Source: Cristatella mucedo (lineage: Eukaryota > Bryozoa > Phylactolaemata > Cristatellidae). From it: a stretch of DNA of 56,854 bases. The notes under the pieces are model-generated. The model had not been told where the DNA came from. It did no database searches and was given only the letters and a program-made list of their open reading frames with translations. The DNA is taken from the NCBI GenBank assembly GCA_009760855.2, contig WPIO01000217.1:250001-306854 (forward strand). Reading direction: 5' to 3'. The position numbers and the translations under genes were made by a program. Positions 43,262-55,682 of this stretch are shown one piece after another (position 1 is the first letter of the stretch; every line of letters begins with the position of its first letter).

Positions 43262-44330
43262 TGCCAGACAAAATGCTTCATTTGCAGGATCTGCAATTTG
43301 CAATCTGAAATTTGCAGGATCTGAAATTTTCAGGATTTGCATTTGCATCATCCAGAGGTCACTAGGCACTCACAGAGTTTAGCGCTCTCTAATTTCCCTG
43401 CCGACGTCCTGTCCAGTCACCGCATGACTGTGCTAGAAGTCAACAGCAGTGCATACTTACCCGGCAGATTTTTCTCTGGTAACTCTACAGACAGTACACA
43501 GAGCTAGCTAAGGGATGAAACACCGAGAGCGAGACATATTGATACTAACAATAAGAAAAAGTCGTCCTCCTTGCAAATTAACAGAGCGAGATATCTTTCT
43601 GTGTGCTTTGTATCAGTAGGAAAGGAAGCATATCAATTAGCTAGTGTTGGCAAATGCAGTCTCAATGCTCACAAGCACAGGAAACTTCGCAGTGACTGAG
43701 AAAATGCTGAGCCTAGCCTGTCGGGTGCTGCAGGACGACGTGGGGCTATTTTAATGTCACGAGGGCAGAGGATGTCCATGAAACCTATCACAAAAGCACG
43801 GACGAGCTTTGCTGTGCCACACTTTTCTAAAAGAGCCCAGAGTTTTGTAATGCTATTTAGCTTATACTAGCTGCATTTGGTTTCATAATTTATACGGTCA
43901 TTTAGTGAATGGTCACTTTTGAACATGTCATTAAGATTGCTTGCAAGTGCCACAGGAAATGTGCCTAGTGCATTTTGAGGAGCAGGCTCTCCACATTCTG
44001 AGTAGCAATAGGTTGTAGATGCACCAGCGGAAGACGCCGAGCCACCGGGTAAAAGATGGCGTGCCTACCCACCTTAGGCAGAGGTGGGCTGCCGTCTGAT
44101 CTATTACCCCAAGTACATCATGACGGCAACCGCCATGCAGCTCGCAACCAAGCAGTGATTTGCAGTACCACAAAACCATTGCATTCAGCCAGTGGCATAC
44201 ACGATGAAAATGCTCATGCGTTTGCACGTGTATGCACAAGTGTTTACCAGATAATCAAAGTTTTTTCAGCTCGGGACAGCTGCCGTGTCACAGCACTGTG
44301 CAGCCCCTGGCGACCATCGGGTATGAAGTA
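43262..44330. other. Sequence without recognised gene
   Basis: Contains a small GATTTGCA/GAAATTTGCAGGATCTG repeat near 43285-43345. Otherwise nothing supported. Confidence 0.4.
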
Positions 44331-44334
44331 CTGA

Positions 44335-46618
44335 TATCGCATTGGTTTAACTCACGTGATGTGGTCAAGTCTAGCTTCTATAGAAACGTTGTTAAATCAC
44401 AGATGCACAATCCAAAAATGCTGATGTCGACAATAAACCATCTCCTCAGCCGCTCCCAGATTAGCTGCTTACCTGATGGTCCTCGTGATGATCTAGCCGA
44501 TCGCTTCACTCAATTCTTTGTGCAGAAGATAGACAAGATCAGGGAATCCATCCCAGCGATCACAACTTCCCCACTAGAATGCTGTTTCCCGATTCCTGGC
44601 TGCACATCACTGTCTACATTTAAGCAGGTCACTAAAGATCTAGTCCTGAAGTTCGTATCTCAATCAAAGAAGACAACAAGTCCCTTGGACCCTATTCTCA
44701 CTATCCTGCTCATACGTTGCATTGATCTGCTGCTGCCATGCATAACTAACATCATTAATACGTCATTAGCCTCAGGCCATGTCCCAGCACCTTAAAAAAA
44801 TCTGTAGTCAGGCCACTTCTCAAGAAAGCAACACTGAACCAAGGCAACATAAGCGACTACCGCCCAGTCGCCCTTCTACCGTTCCTATCAAAGACACTGG
44901 AACAGGTGGTGGCAGACCAGCTGTACTCGTATATCGAAACCTCACACCTTGCCAGTAACTTCCAGTCTGGCTTTAGAGCTAATCACTCCACAGAGTCAGC
45001 ATTGCTAGGGTATACAACGATCTACTTAGGAATGCAGACATGGGTAGAGTGTTACTGCTTGTTTTGCTCAATCTTTCGGCAGCTTTTGATACCACCGATC
45101 ACAAAGTTCTTCTAGAGCGCCTCTCATCTCGCCTGTCAACCACTGGCACTGCTCTGCATTGGTTCAGGTCCAATCTCAGTGGGAGCCTCCGGAGTATTGA
45201 CTTGAATGGACAAAGATCATCTGAGGTACCTCTGAAAAATTGGGTTCCTCAGGGCTCCGTGCTAGGTCTGGTTCCTTCGACGGTTTATGCTCTCCCTCTT
45301 GCTTATGTGATTGCCGAGCACAATCTAGGCTTCCACTTCTATGCGGATGACACTCAGTTGTACCTTTGCTTTGATCTCTCTCAGCCTTCGAGCACCTCTA
45401 ATTCTCTCAACTCACTTGCTGCGTGTATTCATGAGATCCGCACAAGGATGACAGCAAATTTTCTAAAACTAAACGATGATAAAACTAACTTACTAGTTAT
45501 GGGAAAACCAAGTGTGATTCACAAATTGGAAAGGCTGGCGCTCAAAATTGGCTCTGCCATCAAATCTCCTTTTGAATCAGTTCGAAATATTTTATAATAA
45601 TACTAATAATAATGATAGCTGATTTAAAAGCTTCTTTTTGTGTAGCGACAGAATAGCCTTCACGGCTATCATCACTGCTTGCCGTGGCGATGAAGGATCA
45701 CCCACTACAGGATTTGAACCCAAGATGCAAAGCAACCGCCTTCCCAAGGGGGCCATTACGGCTCATCAAATCTAGGTGTCATTATTCAAAGCGACCTCTC
45801 GTTAGACGACCATATCAGCTCCACAGTCAAATCTGCCTATTTTCAGCTTCATAACATTGCTAAAATTCGGGCTTGTTCAGATAAGGATACCAAGTCCAAA
45901 TTGGTTCATGCATTCGTAACATCCTGTCTCGACTCCTGCAACTCACTGCTTACTGGCCTAACAGCTTGTGTGATCAGGCGATTGCAGCTGGTGCAAATCC
46001 CTGCAGCTAGGCTTGTCTGTCGTAAGCGTCCCAGTTGCTACATTACACCACTTCTCGCCGACCTGCACTGGCTACCAGTCAAGCAACGGATCGACTTCAA
46101 GGTTTTGTCGCTTCCTTTTAGGTCACTTCATTCTTTGGCTGCAGACTATCTCTCAGATATACCCCCTTCAGGTCAAGCATAGTACCACATGCATTTTGGA
46201 ATCCAACAGTCTACAAATACCTTGTACAAACCTCAAATCCTTTCGAGACCGTACATTTAGTTCGTATGCTCCCAAAGCCTGGAACTCCCTCCCGACTTGC
46301 GTCAGAACATCCCCTCACCTGACCACATTTAAAAAGAACTTGAAACACACCTATTTAGGACAGCATTTAGTGGGTCTTTGTGATTCGTCTTTCATATGCT
46401 TATGCATGCTGACACTGTGCGTGCTGCCACTAACCACATTTGCATAATGACCCTGTGCATGTCACCCCTAACCCTGTTATTCACTTTGTTTGCTTATCAA
46501 GCATGATATTACTCACCTTTCAATTGCATTTCCCTTTGCAGCAAATGTAAAGCGCCTATAGAGAGATTGCGTTCTCTGAGGGCACTTCATCAAGTGCATT
46601 ATTATTATCATTATTATG
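44335..46618 (+). mobile_element. LINE-A, longest copy (pre-RT linker to tail)
   Basis: Begins upstream of the RT with LADRFTQFFVQKIDKIRESI and INTSLASGHVPAPL. It then runs through [56 protein letters not shown], intact [12 protein letters not shown] and the C-terminal block to 3' UTR and ATT tail. Frameshifts near 44795 and 45040 and a SINE-A at 45589-45767 disable it. No endonuclease domain is present, so it is 5'-truncated. Confidence 0.93.
45589..45767 (-). mobile_element. SINE-A inserted in LINE-A
   Basis: Flanked by AAAT (45585-45588 and 45768-45771). The host reading RNLGV is restored if it is removed. This copy ends in an ATT-rich tail, unlike other SINE-A copies. Confidence 0.88.
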
Positions 46619-47195
46619 AGGGCAATGAGTCAGGTGGGACCCTAAAATTGGGCGCTCACTCTTGAATATCGCAAACAACTGAGCAGCTATCTAGTGCATG
46701 CGGCAAATGCAGGAAGCCAGTCTAGATGACCGGATACCATGACTGGACATCTCGGCATATAGCAACAGCTGCCTATGTCGCCCTGAGTGAGTAGTGTCAC
46801 GTGTCTGCCGTGATATCAAGCAGCCGCCATGCGACAGTCAGAAACTACTCCATCCTGCCGGACTGCTGTGCTGCACTGCAACAGCTGGCTGAATAGCTCT
46901 TAAGCGTTGGAGAAGAATTAGACAACCGGTAGTGGCGGTTGATGCAGCATTAGTCGCAGAGGTGTTGGACAAGATAGCTCTAGATGACTGCTGTAAGAGC
47001 CTTACCGGAAGCTGTAATCATCTTACGATCGATTCCTGTACTGTAACTCTTGCTCGAAGTCAGCAATTGAGACGATTCAACTGGCTGTAAAGAAAAAAGC
47101 AAGCTGCAAATTCTATTTGTGCATTAAAGAAGTGGCCTTTTACAATTCAGGGTAATGGAATGGTCTCGGGCTTGGCAGAAAGATAGTCTTTATTG
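46619..47195. other. Sequence without recognised gene
   Basis: No repeat family or open frame of note. Confidence 0.4.
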
Positions 47196-47199
47196 ATCT

Positions 47200-47201
<2 letters not shown>

Positions 47202-47287
<86 letters not shown>
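47202..47287. repeat. (AT)n microsatellite
   Basis: About 43 uninterrupted AT units. Confidence 0.97.
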
Positions 47288-47290
<3 letters not shown>

Positions 47291-47544
47291 GGTTGTTATT
47301 CCAAATTATAACCGACGATGTTCAGGTTTTACCCCGAACATTTAGACCCATTTGGGCATGTGGGATGTCATGCTGTGACCTCTGATTTTCTGGGCCGGTA
47401 AGCCTCTCTGCATTACCAAACCGCAATTTATCTGCCATAGAAGCCATAGGCGTTGCACAAATATACCCTTTAATCTACTTTATTGATAATATTGTTTCGG
47501 TTTAACTGAACAATTTCGTACAATTTGCTCGTTCTTACTCAATA

Positions 47545-48738
47545 ATGACAATAAGAATAATAAATTTGATTCAGTGACCTCTGGGAACTCAATCTCTTTA
47601 TAAGCACTTTACATTGGCTGCAATGGAAGCAAGAGCCATCGAATTGTTAATGGTAGCACGCTTTATGAACACGAGCATAAATGGTTAAGGGTAACATGCA
47701 CAGGGTCACCATGCAAATATGGTTAGTGGCAGCATGCACAGTGTCAGCATGCATAAGCATTTAAAAAACGAATCGCATGCACCCACCAAATCCTTTCATA
47801 AATAGAAAATTTCAAAATAAATATAAAAATTTCATAAATACATTTTAGCTTATTTTAAAATGCGATTAAGTCAATTCATGTCGCTACTTAACTCGGTAGT
47901 GAGTTTCAGGCTTCGGGAGCATGCGAACTGAAGGAATAGTCTCCAAAAGATTGAAGGTTTGCATGAGGAAACGGTACAAGATTAAATTCCAAAAAGCAGA
48001 TGGTGCCATGCTTAGCCTGGTGGATGAATAGGTCAGAAAGGTAGCCTGAAGCCAAAATATAAAGGAGCCTACAAGTGAGTTAAGGAACCTTGAAGTTAAT
48101 CATTTACTAGACGAAACCAGTGCAGATCACATAGAAGTGGTGTGATGTGGCAACTTCAAAGCTCAAGACAGGCAAATGTAGCTGCAGTTTTGCACCGGCT
48201 GTAATCGCCAGATTGCACGGGCCAGTAGAAAAACAAGCAACGAGTAACATAAGTCAATACTGCATGTAAAAAATTCATGGAGTGGTTATATATTACTTTT
48301 ATCCAGTAGTTATGTTAGTAATTTATATCTGGCGTCCCTGTCTAACGAGGTCGAATTTTAGCAGTTTTAAGTAGCTGGAAATAAGCACGCTTTACAGGGG
48401 AGCTGATGTGGTGGTCTAATAAAAGGTCTCTGTTAAATAGGACGCCTAGATTTATGGCAGATTCAACAGGACGTATGCTAGTAGGGTCAGGTTCGAGCCT
48501 TAACCTTTCCGATTTCTGAATCACACTTAGTTTGCACATTAACAAGTAAGTTGGTTTTATGATCATTCAATTCAAGAAAGATTGCTAAAATGCGTGTACA
48601 TACGTCATGAATACATGCAGCAAAGAGAGCTGACAGACTATGACGTGCTGGAGGCATGGGAGGGTTTAAAAATGAATGTCAGCTGCATAGAAGTGGAAGC
48701 TAAGATTGTGCCTGGCAATCACCTGAGGTAGAGGGAGA
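47545..48738 (-). mobile_element. LINE-A copy, 3' half
   Basis: Tail at 47545-47570, AACTCAATCTCTTTATAAGC terminal block, UTR, then RT to about 48735, including LMCKLSVIQKSERLRLE and SAINLGVLFN. It is cut where another LINE-A tail begins at 48742. Confidence 0.85.
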
Positions 48739-48741
48739 GTG

Positions 48742-48900
48742 AAAATAATAACAATGATAATGATAACACGCTCGATAAAGCGCCCTCAGAGAACTCAATC
48801 TCTTTCTAGGTGCTTTAAATTAGCTGCAAAGGAAACGCGATCGAATGTTGAGAGGCATAATGCTTAATAAACCGCATGAATAACTTGGTTAGGGATGAGC
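48742..48900 (-). mobile_element. LINE-A 3' UTR fragment
   Basis: AAT/AATG tail then AAAGCGCCCTCAGAGAACTC and CTTTCTAGGTGCTTT, ending near GGTTAGGGATGAGC. It abuts the previous copy head-to-tail. Confidence 0.85.
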
Positions 48901-49020
48901 AGGTGGGTCGATAAATTTAGTAAAGTCTTTACATTTAGCCATATCAGGAAATGCTGTGATTTCAGTCTGAAATGAGCTCGATGTTACCAGAGCAGAGGAA
49001 CTGAAGCCGCTCTGAGCACG

Positions 49021-49558
49021 GCCTCCAAACTTTTAGCGGTTGGTTAGAAGCTCAGCTAAACGACTTGACCCGGAAGCTCTTCAATTACAGACTATAAGTA
49101 GCTGACTGCTGGTCGGAGGGGCCTTAGGGCAAGCCAAAGAAACTTTGCCACGGTGGCAGGCTGAAACTGTGGGATCGGACCACCATCAGTTGCAGCCTTC
49201 TATGGATGGCCTCCAAATATTTAGCGGTTGGTTGACTGTTCGGCTAAACGACTTGACAAGGAAGTTCTTCGATTACAGCCAACAAGTAGCTGACTGCAGG
49301 TCGGAGGGGCCTTAGGGCAAGCCGAGCTGCTTTGGTCCAATGGTTTGGGTGCTCGCCCTGACTAAGGTCTCTCCGAGGTCGTGGGCGCGAGCCCCTAGGC
49401 AAATGTGACGCACCTGAATAGAGATTAAGTTATCCTAAGGCGCTATACAAATGAATTCTATTTAATTATTTATATTTAAGCCGACGAAACGTTCCCACAG
49501 TGGCAGGCTAAAACTTAATGACCGGACCACTATCAGCCTCAGCCTTCAATGAGTGGCC
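49021..49558. repeat. Two-unit tandem repeat (about 190 bp), second unit split by SINE-B
   Basis: GCCTCCAAACTTTTAGCGGTT at 49021 recurs at 49209. Both units share CGGAGGGGCCTTAGGGCAAG and GTGGCAGGCT. The second unit is interrupted at 49326-49477. Confidence 0.88.
49326..49477 (+). mobile_element. SINE-B with clean 7-bp target duplication
   Basis: 152 bp flanked by AAGCCGA (49319-49325 and 49478-49484). Head GGTCCAATGGTTTGGGTGC, B-box region GTGGGCGCGAGCC, tail block CACCTGAATAGAGATTAAG and GGCGCTATACAAATGAATTC. The flanks define exact ends for the family. Confidence 0.93.
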
Positions 49559-50194
49559 AGCTGATTAAAGGTCAAAACCAAGCCGGTGAAAGCCTCTTTG
49601 GTCCGGGACCTGAGTAGTCAGTGGCAGACTTCGATGAGCTCGGGATGGATAGATTTCTCGGGATCCACCGGGGACGCAACAGCTGGCTACCTCTAGTTAC
49701 CAGTTATTAGTCGGCTAGACAGCATAACAGCCAAGCCCTGCTAGGGCAGGCTGAGGAAACCATCTGACAGTCGAAAGCCTACAGCCTGCCATCTGATGAA
49801 GCCAGCATAATCCTGCCGCTGAGCAAGAGAAGACACGGTTTCCATTTCATGTTCCAGCTCTCCCTCAGTCTTGATCAGATCCAACTGGCAGCTAGTGCCC
49901 CGAATACGTTAGCAGATGTAACAAGCGGCCAGCGAAGAACTGCACCCCAGGATGGGGGCAGGCTGCAACAGGAAGAGGAATGGAAGGTCACTCTTTGGGG
50001 GCAGAGGAGTGCTTGGAGAGTAAGGGGACCAGAATTGGGCAATTCAATCTGGGAGTCTAGCCCGTGTCAGCTACTGATAGTGGCAAGCCAAACAAGGCCT
50101 ACAGACTTGACAGTAGAGAGGCGACCGGTAATATTTAGCACGGTAGAAATTCCTGAAAAGCCACAAAGGGAGGCTAGCGTGACCGAGTATAAAT
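49559..50194. other. Sequence without recognised gene
   Basis: A 115-codon plus-strand frame at 49849-50196 has no motif and was not called. Confidence 0.35.
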
Positions 50195-50305
50195 AATTCA
50201 CTTTTACAATTTCTTTGTGTAGCGCCCTAAGGGAACTTAACCTTTATTGAGGCGTTTCGCATACACTCCAGGGCTCAAGCCCAATACCTTGGCCATGCAG
50301 ACATA
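50195..50305 (-). mobile_element. SINE-B 3' half
   Basis: AATTCACTTTTACAATTTC tail, AGGGAACTTAACCTTTATTG block, CAGGGCTCAAGCCC B-box region, then lost. Confidence 0.75.
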
Positions 50306-51325
50306 TTTGTCACAAGCACAGACAAACAGCAGAGCTCATGCTTACCTCATCCATCGCAGAAGCTGAGGCCATGGCTCGGTGCCGGCAGGGCTAGACTTTC
50401 GCAGACTAGTAGCCTTCCGTATGGCCAGAAAACTGATACGACAGCTTGGTCCTGGAAAAGGTGCAAACAACTCTATCAACTGCGAAAATCGATCAGCTCG
50501 CTGCAGCTCATTGCATTGTTTGGCCCAGAGGGAGCTGTCTCTTTAGGCTAAATTCTCCCGGCTCTTTGCCGATGGCCATCTGGCCCTGCTTGTACAGATT
50601 TAGTTATGGACGGGCAGCTTGCTGGCTTATGGTCAGCTTCCTACGGATGCTCAATGCTCAAGCTCCAGTTCCGGGTACGCAGCATAGCGAGCACACGGAA
50701 AATGCGTCGACGATGCCACCTTCTGGATTGAGTTTATGCTGGGGAGGTAGAAGCGTATCGTTAAAAGCCGTCCGGTAGCTGATGCACGCCCCATAGCTGA
50801 TAAGGAAAGCTGTCTACCACTTTGTACGTCGTGCGGTGCGAAACACATCCTTCCGATCTGAAGGAATCAGGCATAGAGACAAACAGTCCAAGCAGCAAGG
50901 CCACTGGGCCGCAATGCAACGACGGGGGAGCGTTAAATATGGGCAATATGCTAACAATTAAGTTGCCAGTGGAACGGAACTCGTACTTTATGACCCAGGT
51001 CGTCTGTTGAGGTCGTTATAATACCAGGTTGTCGGGATTCGAGTTATGCCACCGCTAACAAATGATTGCTGGCAGCAGACTTGGTGAGAGCCTCTCCGGG
51101 TTCTATAGCTGCTACGTAAGCTCAGAGGACATTTTCAGCATTCCCGTGCAGGATTGAGAGAAAGAGCAGGGTGGGGCTTCAGCAGGCAGGTCGTCTAAGC
51201 ACCACCTGTCAATATTTGTCAATATTCTATACCAGCAGCTGCAGGATCGGCCTTTTTTAACCGCTCATTTGGTCGGATTTTGAATGCTCAGCCTGTGGAG
51301 GAAAAAGACATAGAGCAGGCATCAC
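50306..51325. other. Sequence without recognised gene
   Basis: Open frames up to 110 codons on either strand lack any recognisable domain. Confidence 0.35.
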
Positions 51326-51327
51326 AA

Positions 51328-51375
51328 TTATAATAATAATAAGTAACTTGTAAAGCGCCCTAAGAGAGCTATACA
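51328..51375 (-). mobile_element. LINE-A/SINE-B terminal scrap
   Basis: TATAATAATAATAAG tail then TTGTAAAGCGCCCTAAGAGAG. Too short to tell which family. Confidence 0.6.
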
Positions 51376-51397
51376 ATAAATTACTATATAATTTGTC

Positions 51398-51505
51398 AGC
51401 CTCGCTTATGTAGCTTAATAAACAGCCTTAACGGCTATCATCATTGCTTGCAGTGGGCAATCAAGATGGCCCACAAAAGAATTCGAGCCTACGACTGGAT
51501 TAGAG
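51398..51505 (-). mobile_element. SINE-A fragment
   Basis: AATAAACAGCCTTAACGGC, TCATTGCTTGCAGTGGGCAAT, B-box region GAATTCGAGCC. Head lost. Confidence 0.75.
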
Positions 51506-52190
51506 TGCTGGATGTGGGCAGGACTAAGTCGGCCGTCAAATCTTGCATTGGCAGGACTAAGTCTGACTTGTAAACGTCCTAACTAGCTGGAAAGTCTGCG
51601 TCGGTCAGGAGGAAAGTCTGCCGTGTAAACGCAGTTAACCCCAACCTCCATACCCCTTCAGCCCCATCTGCAGCAGTGTGGGGGCTGAGGATGAAACTAA
51701 TAGCCCCGCCCCCCCTCTGGTCTCAGCCAATCCACGGCTACAGGATGTCACTAATACTCTTCATCAGTCCGATCGAGATAACGCAGTATACAACAAGGGG
51801 AACTTTGCAACTATAAAAGTGCACAGGTTGTGAGGACTAGGCTTTTACACATAGGAAAGCTTAAAGGTTATTAAATCGACTATCTGTATTTACATGCCAT
51901 CAGGACCAACTCTGGTAAAATTATTCTATTAGTGTAGGTCCAAGTCAGCTGCGGCGAGAACTCAGAATGCACAGTCATTTGTGTGGGTAAAAATACGTGT
52001 CGGTGTATGCAAAGTACAAAGCCGTATCCGTGCACGCTAGACAGCCTTCAGTTGACAGCACACAAGCTGCTTCCTAGAGCGAACGATTCACAAGCAGCAT
52101 GTTCAGTTTTGCACAGCGTCGGCACAGACTAGCCACTAGCAACTGATTTGCTCGACTCATTATATGTATTCTGTAAGAAAAATTATGTAC
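51506..52190. other. Sequence without recognised gene
   Basis: Contains a short repeat of GGCAGGACTAAGTC (51516 and 51550). Nothing else supported. Confidence 0.4.
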
Positions 52191-52234
52191 AGCCCTATAT
52201 AAACACAAAAAATCTCACACACGCACCCATACCC

Positions 52235-52267
52235 CGACTCACACATATACACACACACACACGCGGG

Positions 52268-52319
<52 letters not shown>

Positions 52320-52350
52320 CGCACACACACGCAAAAACACAAATAAACAC
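52235..52350. repeat. (AC)n microsatellite with GCGC interruption
   Basis: AC run with a GCGGGCGCGCGCGC block. Followed by AT-rich repeats to about 52425. Confidence 0.95.
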
Positions 52351-52429
52351 ACATATACATATGTTATATATATCTATATATAATTTGATTTTATAAGTTA
52401 ATACATATATATATATATCATATAAAATT

Positions 52430-53300
52430 TGCCTGGCTCAGCTTTGGGAAAGCATGTGAGGATCTAAGCAACCCTTGGCAGTTTGATGGCTTGCCTGATA
52501 GTCAGGAAGGAGAAGCAAGAAGGCAGGAAAAGGGGCGGCTACACATTTCGATACAAATAATAGAAGAGGGTGGGTAAAGACTTCTGGCACGTAAGCAGTG
52601 GCGTGATAGCTGTCGTTTATCTGCTACTTACTGCCTCCTAGCTTCGTCCTCATGGCTAGCAGGCCAGCCAAAAGACTGCCAAGGATTGCTAAGTTTCTCA
52701 CACTCATACCTTGCGACGAGCCAGGCAGATCCACGTTTATTTAACTTGTGGGGCATAAGGACATGCCCATCTGGCAATCGGTCTTCTCCTTAAATTCGGT
52801 TGATGTAGCGGAGGCCTGACATTTTGTCTTAGTCACAAGTGAGAAACACGTGTCGCGTCACGTCAGCGGACTCCACGATTTGCAGCCTACACTAGCCTGA
52901 TCCATGTAAAATACTACCGTATAACAGATGAAATTTCTATTACGGACCAAGCCAAAAAAAAGACTAGAGACTCAAGCGACACTCAGGATAAACTCGGGTT
53001 TTAACTACCGCAGTCAACTCACACCATACCAGCCACCCTGCACTGGCTCAACTGGACCTGATTTCTCTCAAACTCAGCACTGAATCATTAAGCAGTGACC
53101 CGCCGAGCTGACCTCTATTCCTCGACAGCCTCCAATCGGCCGAGATCGGGAACGACTACTCTGCATTATGTCTCTGCTTTGCTTCAAGTTTTTGAAATAG
53201 CTATGAAATGTTGACGACATCGAGAAATGGACCTCAAAGTGGTTTGAATATCCTTTGGCTACGAGATGGACAAACCAGCGACCGTGAGAAAGCCCGCAGG
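52430..53300. other. Sequence without recognised gene
   Basis: No repeat family or supported open frame. Confidence 0.4.
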
Positions 53301-53309
53301 TCGTCTGCA

Positions 53310-53790
53310 CTTTGTATCTCTGTATCTGTCTCTGTCTGTCCCTCTTTCGCTCTGTCGCTCCACTTGCTTTCTCCACTCTACCTCTTTTTCTCCACTCTCT
53401 CTATCTATCCTCTATCAATCGACTATCTCTCTCTATCTATCGACTATCTCTCTCTATCTATCGACTATCTCTCTCTATCTATACTATCAATCTTCACTTT
53501 CTCTCTCTTCACTCTCACTCTCTCTCACACTTACTTAATCTCTCCTCTCTCTCTCTCTCTTTCATTCTTTCTTTCTTTCCCAACTCTCTCTGTACTCTTT
53601 CTTTCACTCCATTTTCTCTCTACTCTTTCTCGTTCTACTCTTTCTCCACACTATCTCTCTCCAAACGATCTCTCCATCTCTCTCTCTTTTATCCTCTTTC
53701 TCTATCTCTCCACACTCTTTCTCCACTCTCTCCACTAACTCCACACTGTCTCCACACACTCCCTCTATCTCCTTTTTCTATCTACTCTCG

Positions 53791-53861
<71 letters not shown>

Positions 53862-53945
53862 ATCCAGGCTCGGTCTCTCAGTCTCTCTGTTTCTCTTTCG
53901 TTTTGTCTCTTTGTCTCTCTGTCGCTCTGTGTCTCTGTTTCTTTC
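53310..53945. repeat. Long polypyrimidine (CT-rich) tract
   Basis: About 640 bp almost free of purines on the plus strand. It includes three 21-bp units CGACTATCTCTCTCTATCTAT at about 53420-53482 and (CT)n blocks near 53790-53860. Serine/leucine frames here are compositional artefacts. Confidence 0.95.
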
Positions 53946-54059
53946 TCCGTTGTGTGGCTCGATTACCCTGCATATCTGAAACACGGCACGGATAGTGTCA
54001 AGCTAATGAACCTTATTAGACGTGGTATCGTGTCTAAATAAGCAGAAATTTAGCAACTT

Positions 54060-54655
54060 CACGTAACTGAATGCAGGCACAAGTGATTGTGGAGCTGATG
54101 TGGTGGTCTAATGAAAGGTCCCTGTGGAGCATGGCACATAGATTTCGCGAAGGTTCAACCGAAATTTACTGGAATCCATGTGCAGATGTCATCAATACAT
54201 GCAGCAAGGGACCTGAGAGAATTCGACGAGCTGGAGGGCTTGGAGGTAATCCAAGCAAAGGTAAAAATGAGTGAAACCTGTATAGAAGTGAAAGCCTATA
54301 TTATGCCTTGCGATCGCATTGGCAAGAGGGAGAGTATAAACCGTGAACAGAACGGGACCAAGCGTACATCCCGAAAGTACCCCATATTTCAGAGATTCCT
54401 TGGATGATCCTCGTCCATTCATATCAATACTCCGGAGCCTCCTTTTGAGATATGACCTGAACCATCGTCCTGCAGTGCCAACGATGCCCAGGCGAGATGA
54501 GAGGCGCTCAAGAAGGACTCGGTGATCCATAGTATCAATAGCTGCCGTAAGATCGAGCCAAACAAGCCGAGATACTCTACCTGAGTCTGCATTCCCATGT
54601 AAGTCTTTGTACACCCGAAGCAACGCTGACTCTGTAGAGTGCTTGCAACACCGAA
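54060..54655 (-). mobile_element. LINE-A RT fragment, catalytic box destroyed
   Basis: Minus strand [60 protein letters not shown], then HFYTGFTHFYLCLD, where YADDTQ has become YTGFTH. The two catalytic aspartates are lost. Both ends are truncated. Confidence 0.88.
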
Positions 54656-54814
54656 GGAGCGGTGGAGGAGGCGTAACCTGCCGCTTATCAAGCTTGGTGC
54701 AGCCAAGCGCAGAATGATGCCGTTTGATGAGCCTCTGCTTGCAATAAGCAGGCCGCCAGGAAATGAGCATTTCTGACACTAAACTACTAATGCTAACTAC
54801 AGGATCGCGAGTTC

Positions 54815-55462
54815 ATGGCGTTAATTGTAAATGGAAGCACACCGTTAGGAGATGTTACTGAGTGCTCTATTCGCAAGCGCTCAATGTCGCTAAGCTCCGA
54901 GCTCAGTTTTATCTTCCCGCTCCTCCCAAAGGAACAGCAACATCGAGCGAATTGTTGCAGGGCGGAGGAGCGAATACGTCCCCCCTCCGCACTTTGGCTA
55001 CCTACATCTTCAAAGGGAAACTACCCGAATAGACGGAGGTGCCCGAACAACGGGAGCCTAAGTCCTGACTGGAGAACAAGGGCTGCCCTTCCACCACTAG
55101 GGCGGAGAAATCTCAACCTTCGCAAAAAAGAAGGCACACTAAGGCGGGGGGGGGGGGGCACTTCACTAACAAAGAAATACGTCCGAGCTGCACCAAACTA
55201 CTTTCAGTTTGCAGCGGCTATTTCCTGCGCCTGGACCCCGAATGCGTACCCACACAAAACTCGAACACAAAATGAGCCACGGGCACTGTACAACCGCATT
55301 CGTCCGCCGAACTTTCCCCTTGCTGCCTTAATCTGTCCCACTAATCACCGGGAACCGTTCGCCTTCGAAGCAAACGAGTTCCACAATCACCAGCCTCGGG
55401 GTCGAAGCGAAGTCAAAGGCGAAGAAGGAGCCCTGAGCGAGCATCACTCCACTCTTAAATAA
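54815..55462 (+). other. Unassigned 215-codon open frame
   Basis: The longest frame in the right end that is not a repeat. It is arginine- and proline-rich, and about half way it crosses a run of 13 G at 55146-55158 or so that encodes glycines. No domain, splice signal or homologue was recognised. Length alone at this GC content is weak support. Treat as unproven. Confidence 0.2.
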
Positions 55463-55682
55463 CTAGCCGACGCAATGGAGCCAAAGCTTAGTAGTATGTG
55501 GCCCCGCGCCCTGCTGGCCATTACGGCCATACGGACTTTCTCCAGGCCGAATGAGCAACCCGTTAAGCTGGAATGCCGAAAAGGTTCCAGGCCATTCTTT
55601 TGGACAGACTTACGTCAGAGGTTGACAGGCCAGCCAGCATCAATCAGCCGGTTCTGAGAATAGCCGACAAATTCTACAGGTA

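Noticed and set aside
53208-53995. Ser/Leu-rich open frames
   Set aside because: Translation of the polypyrimidine tract in several frames at once.
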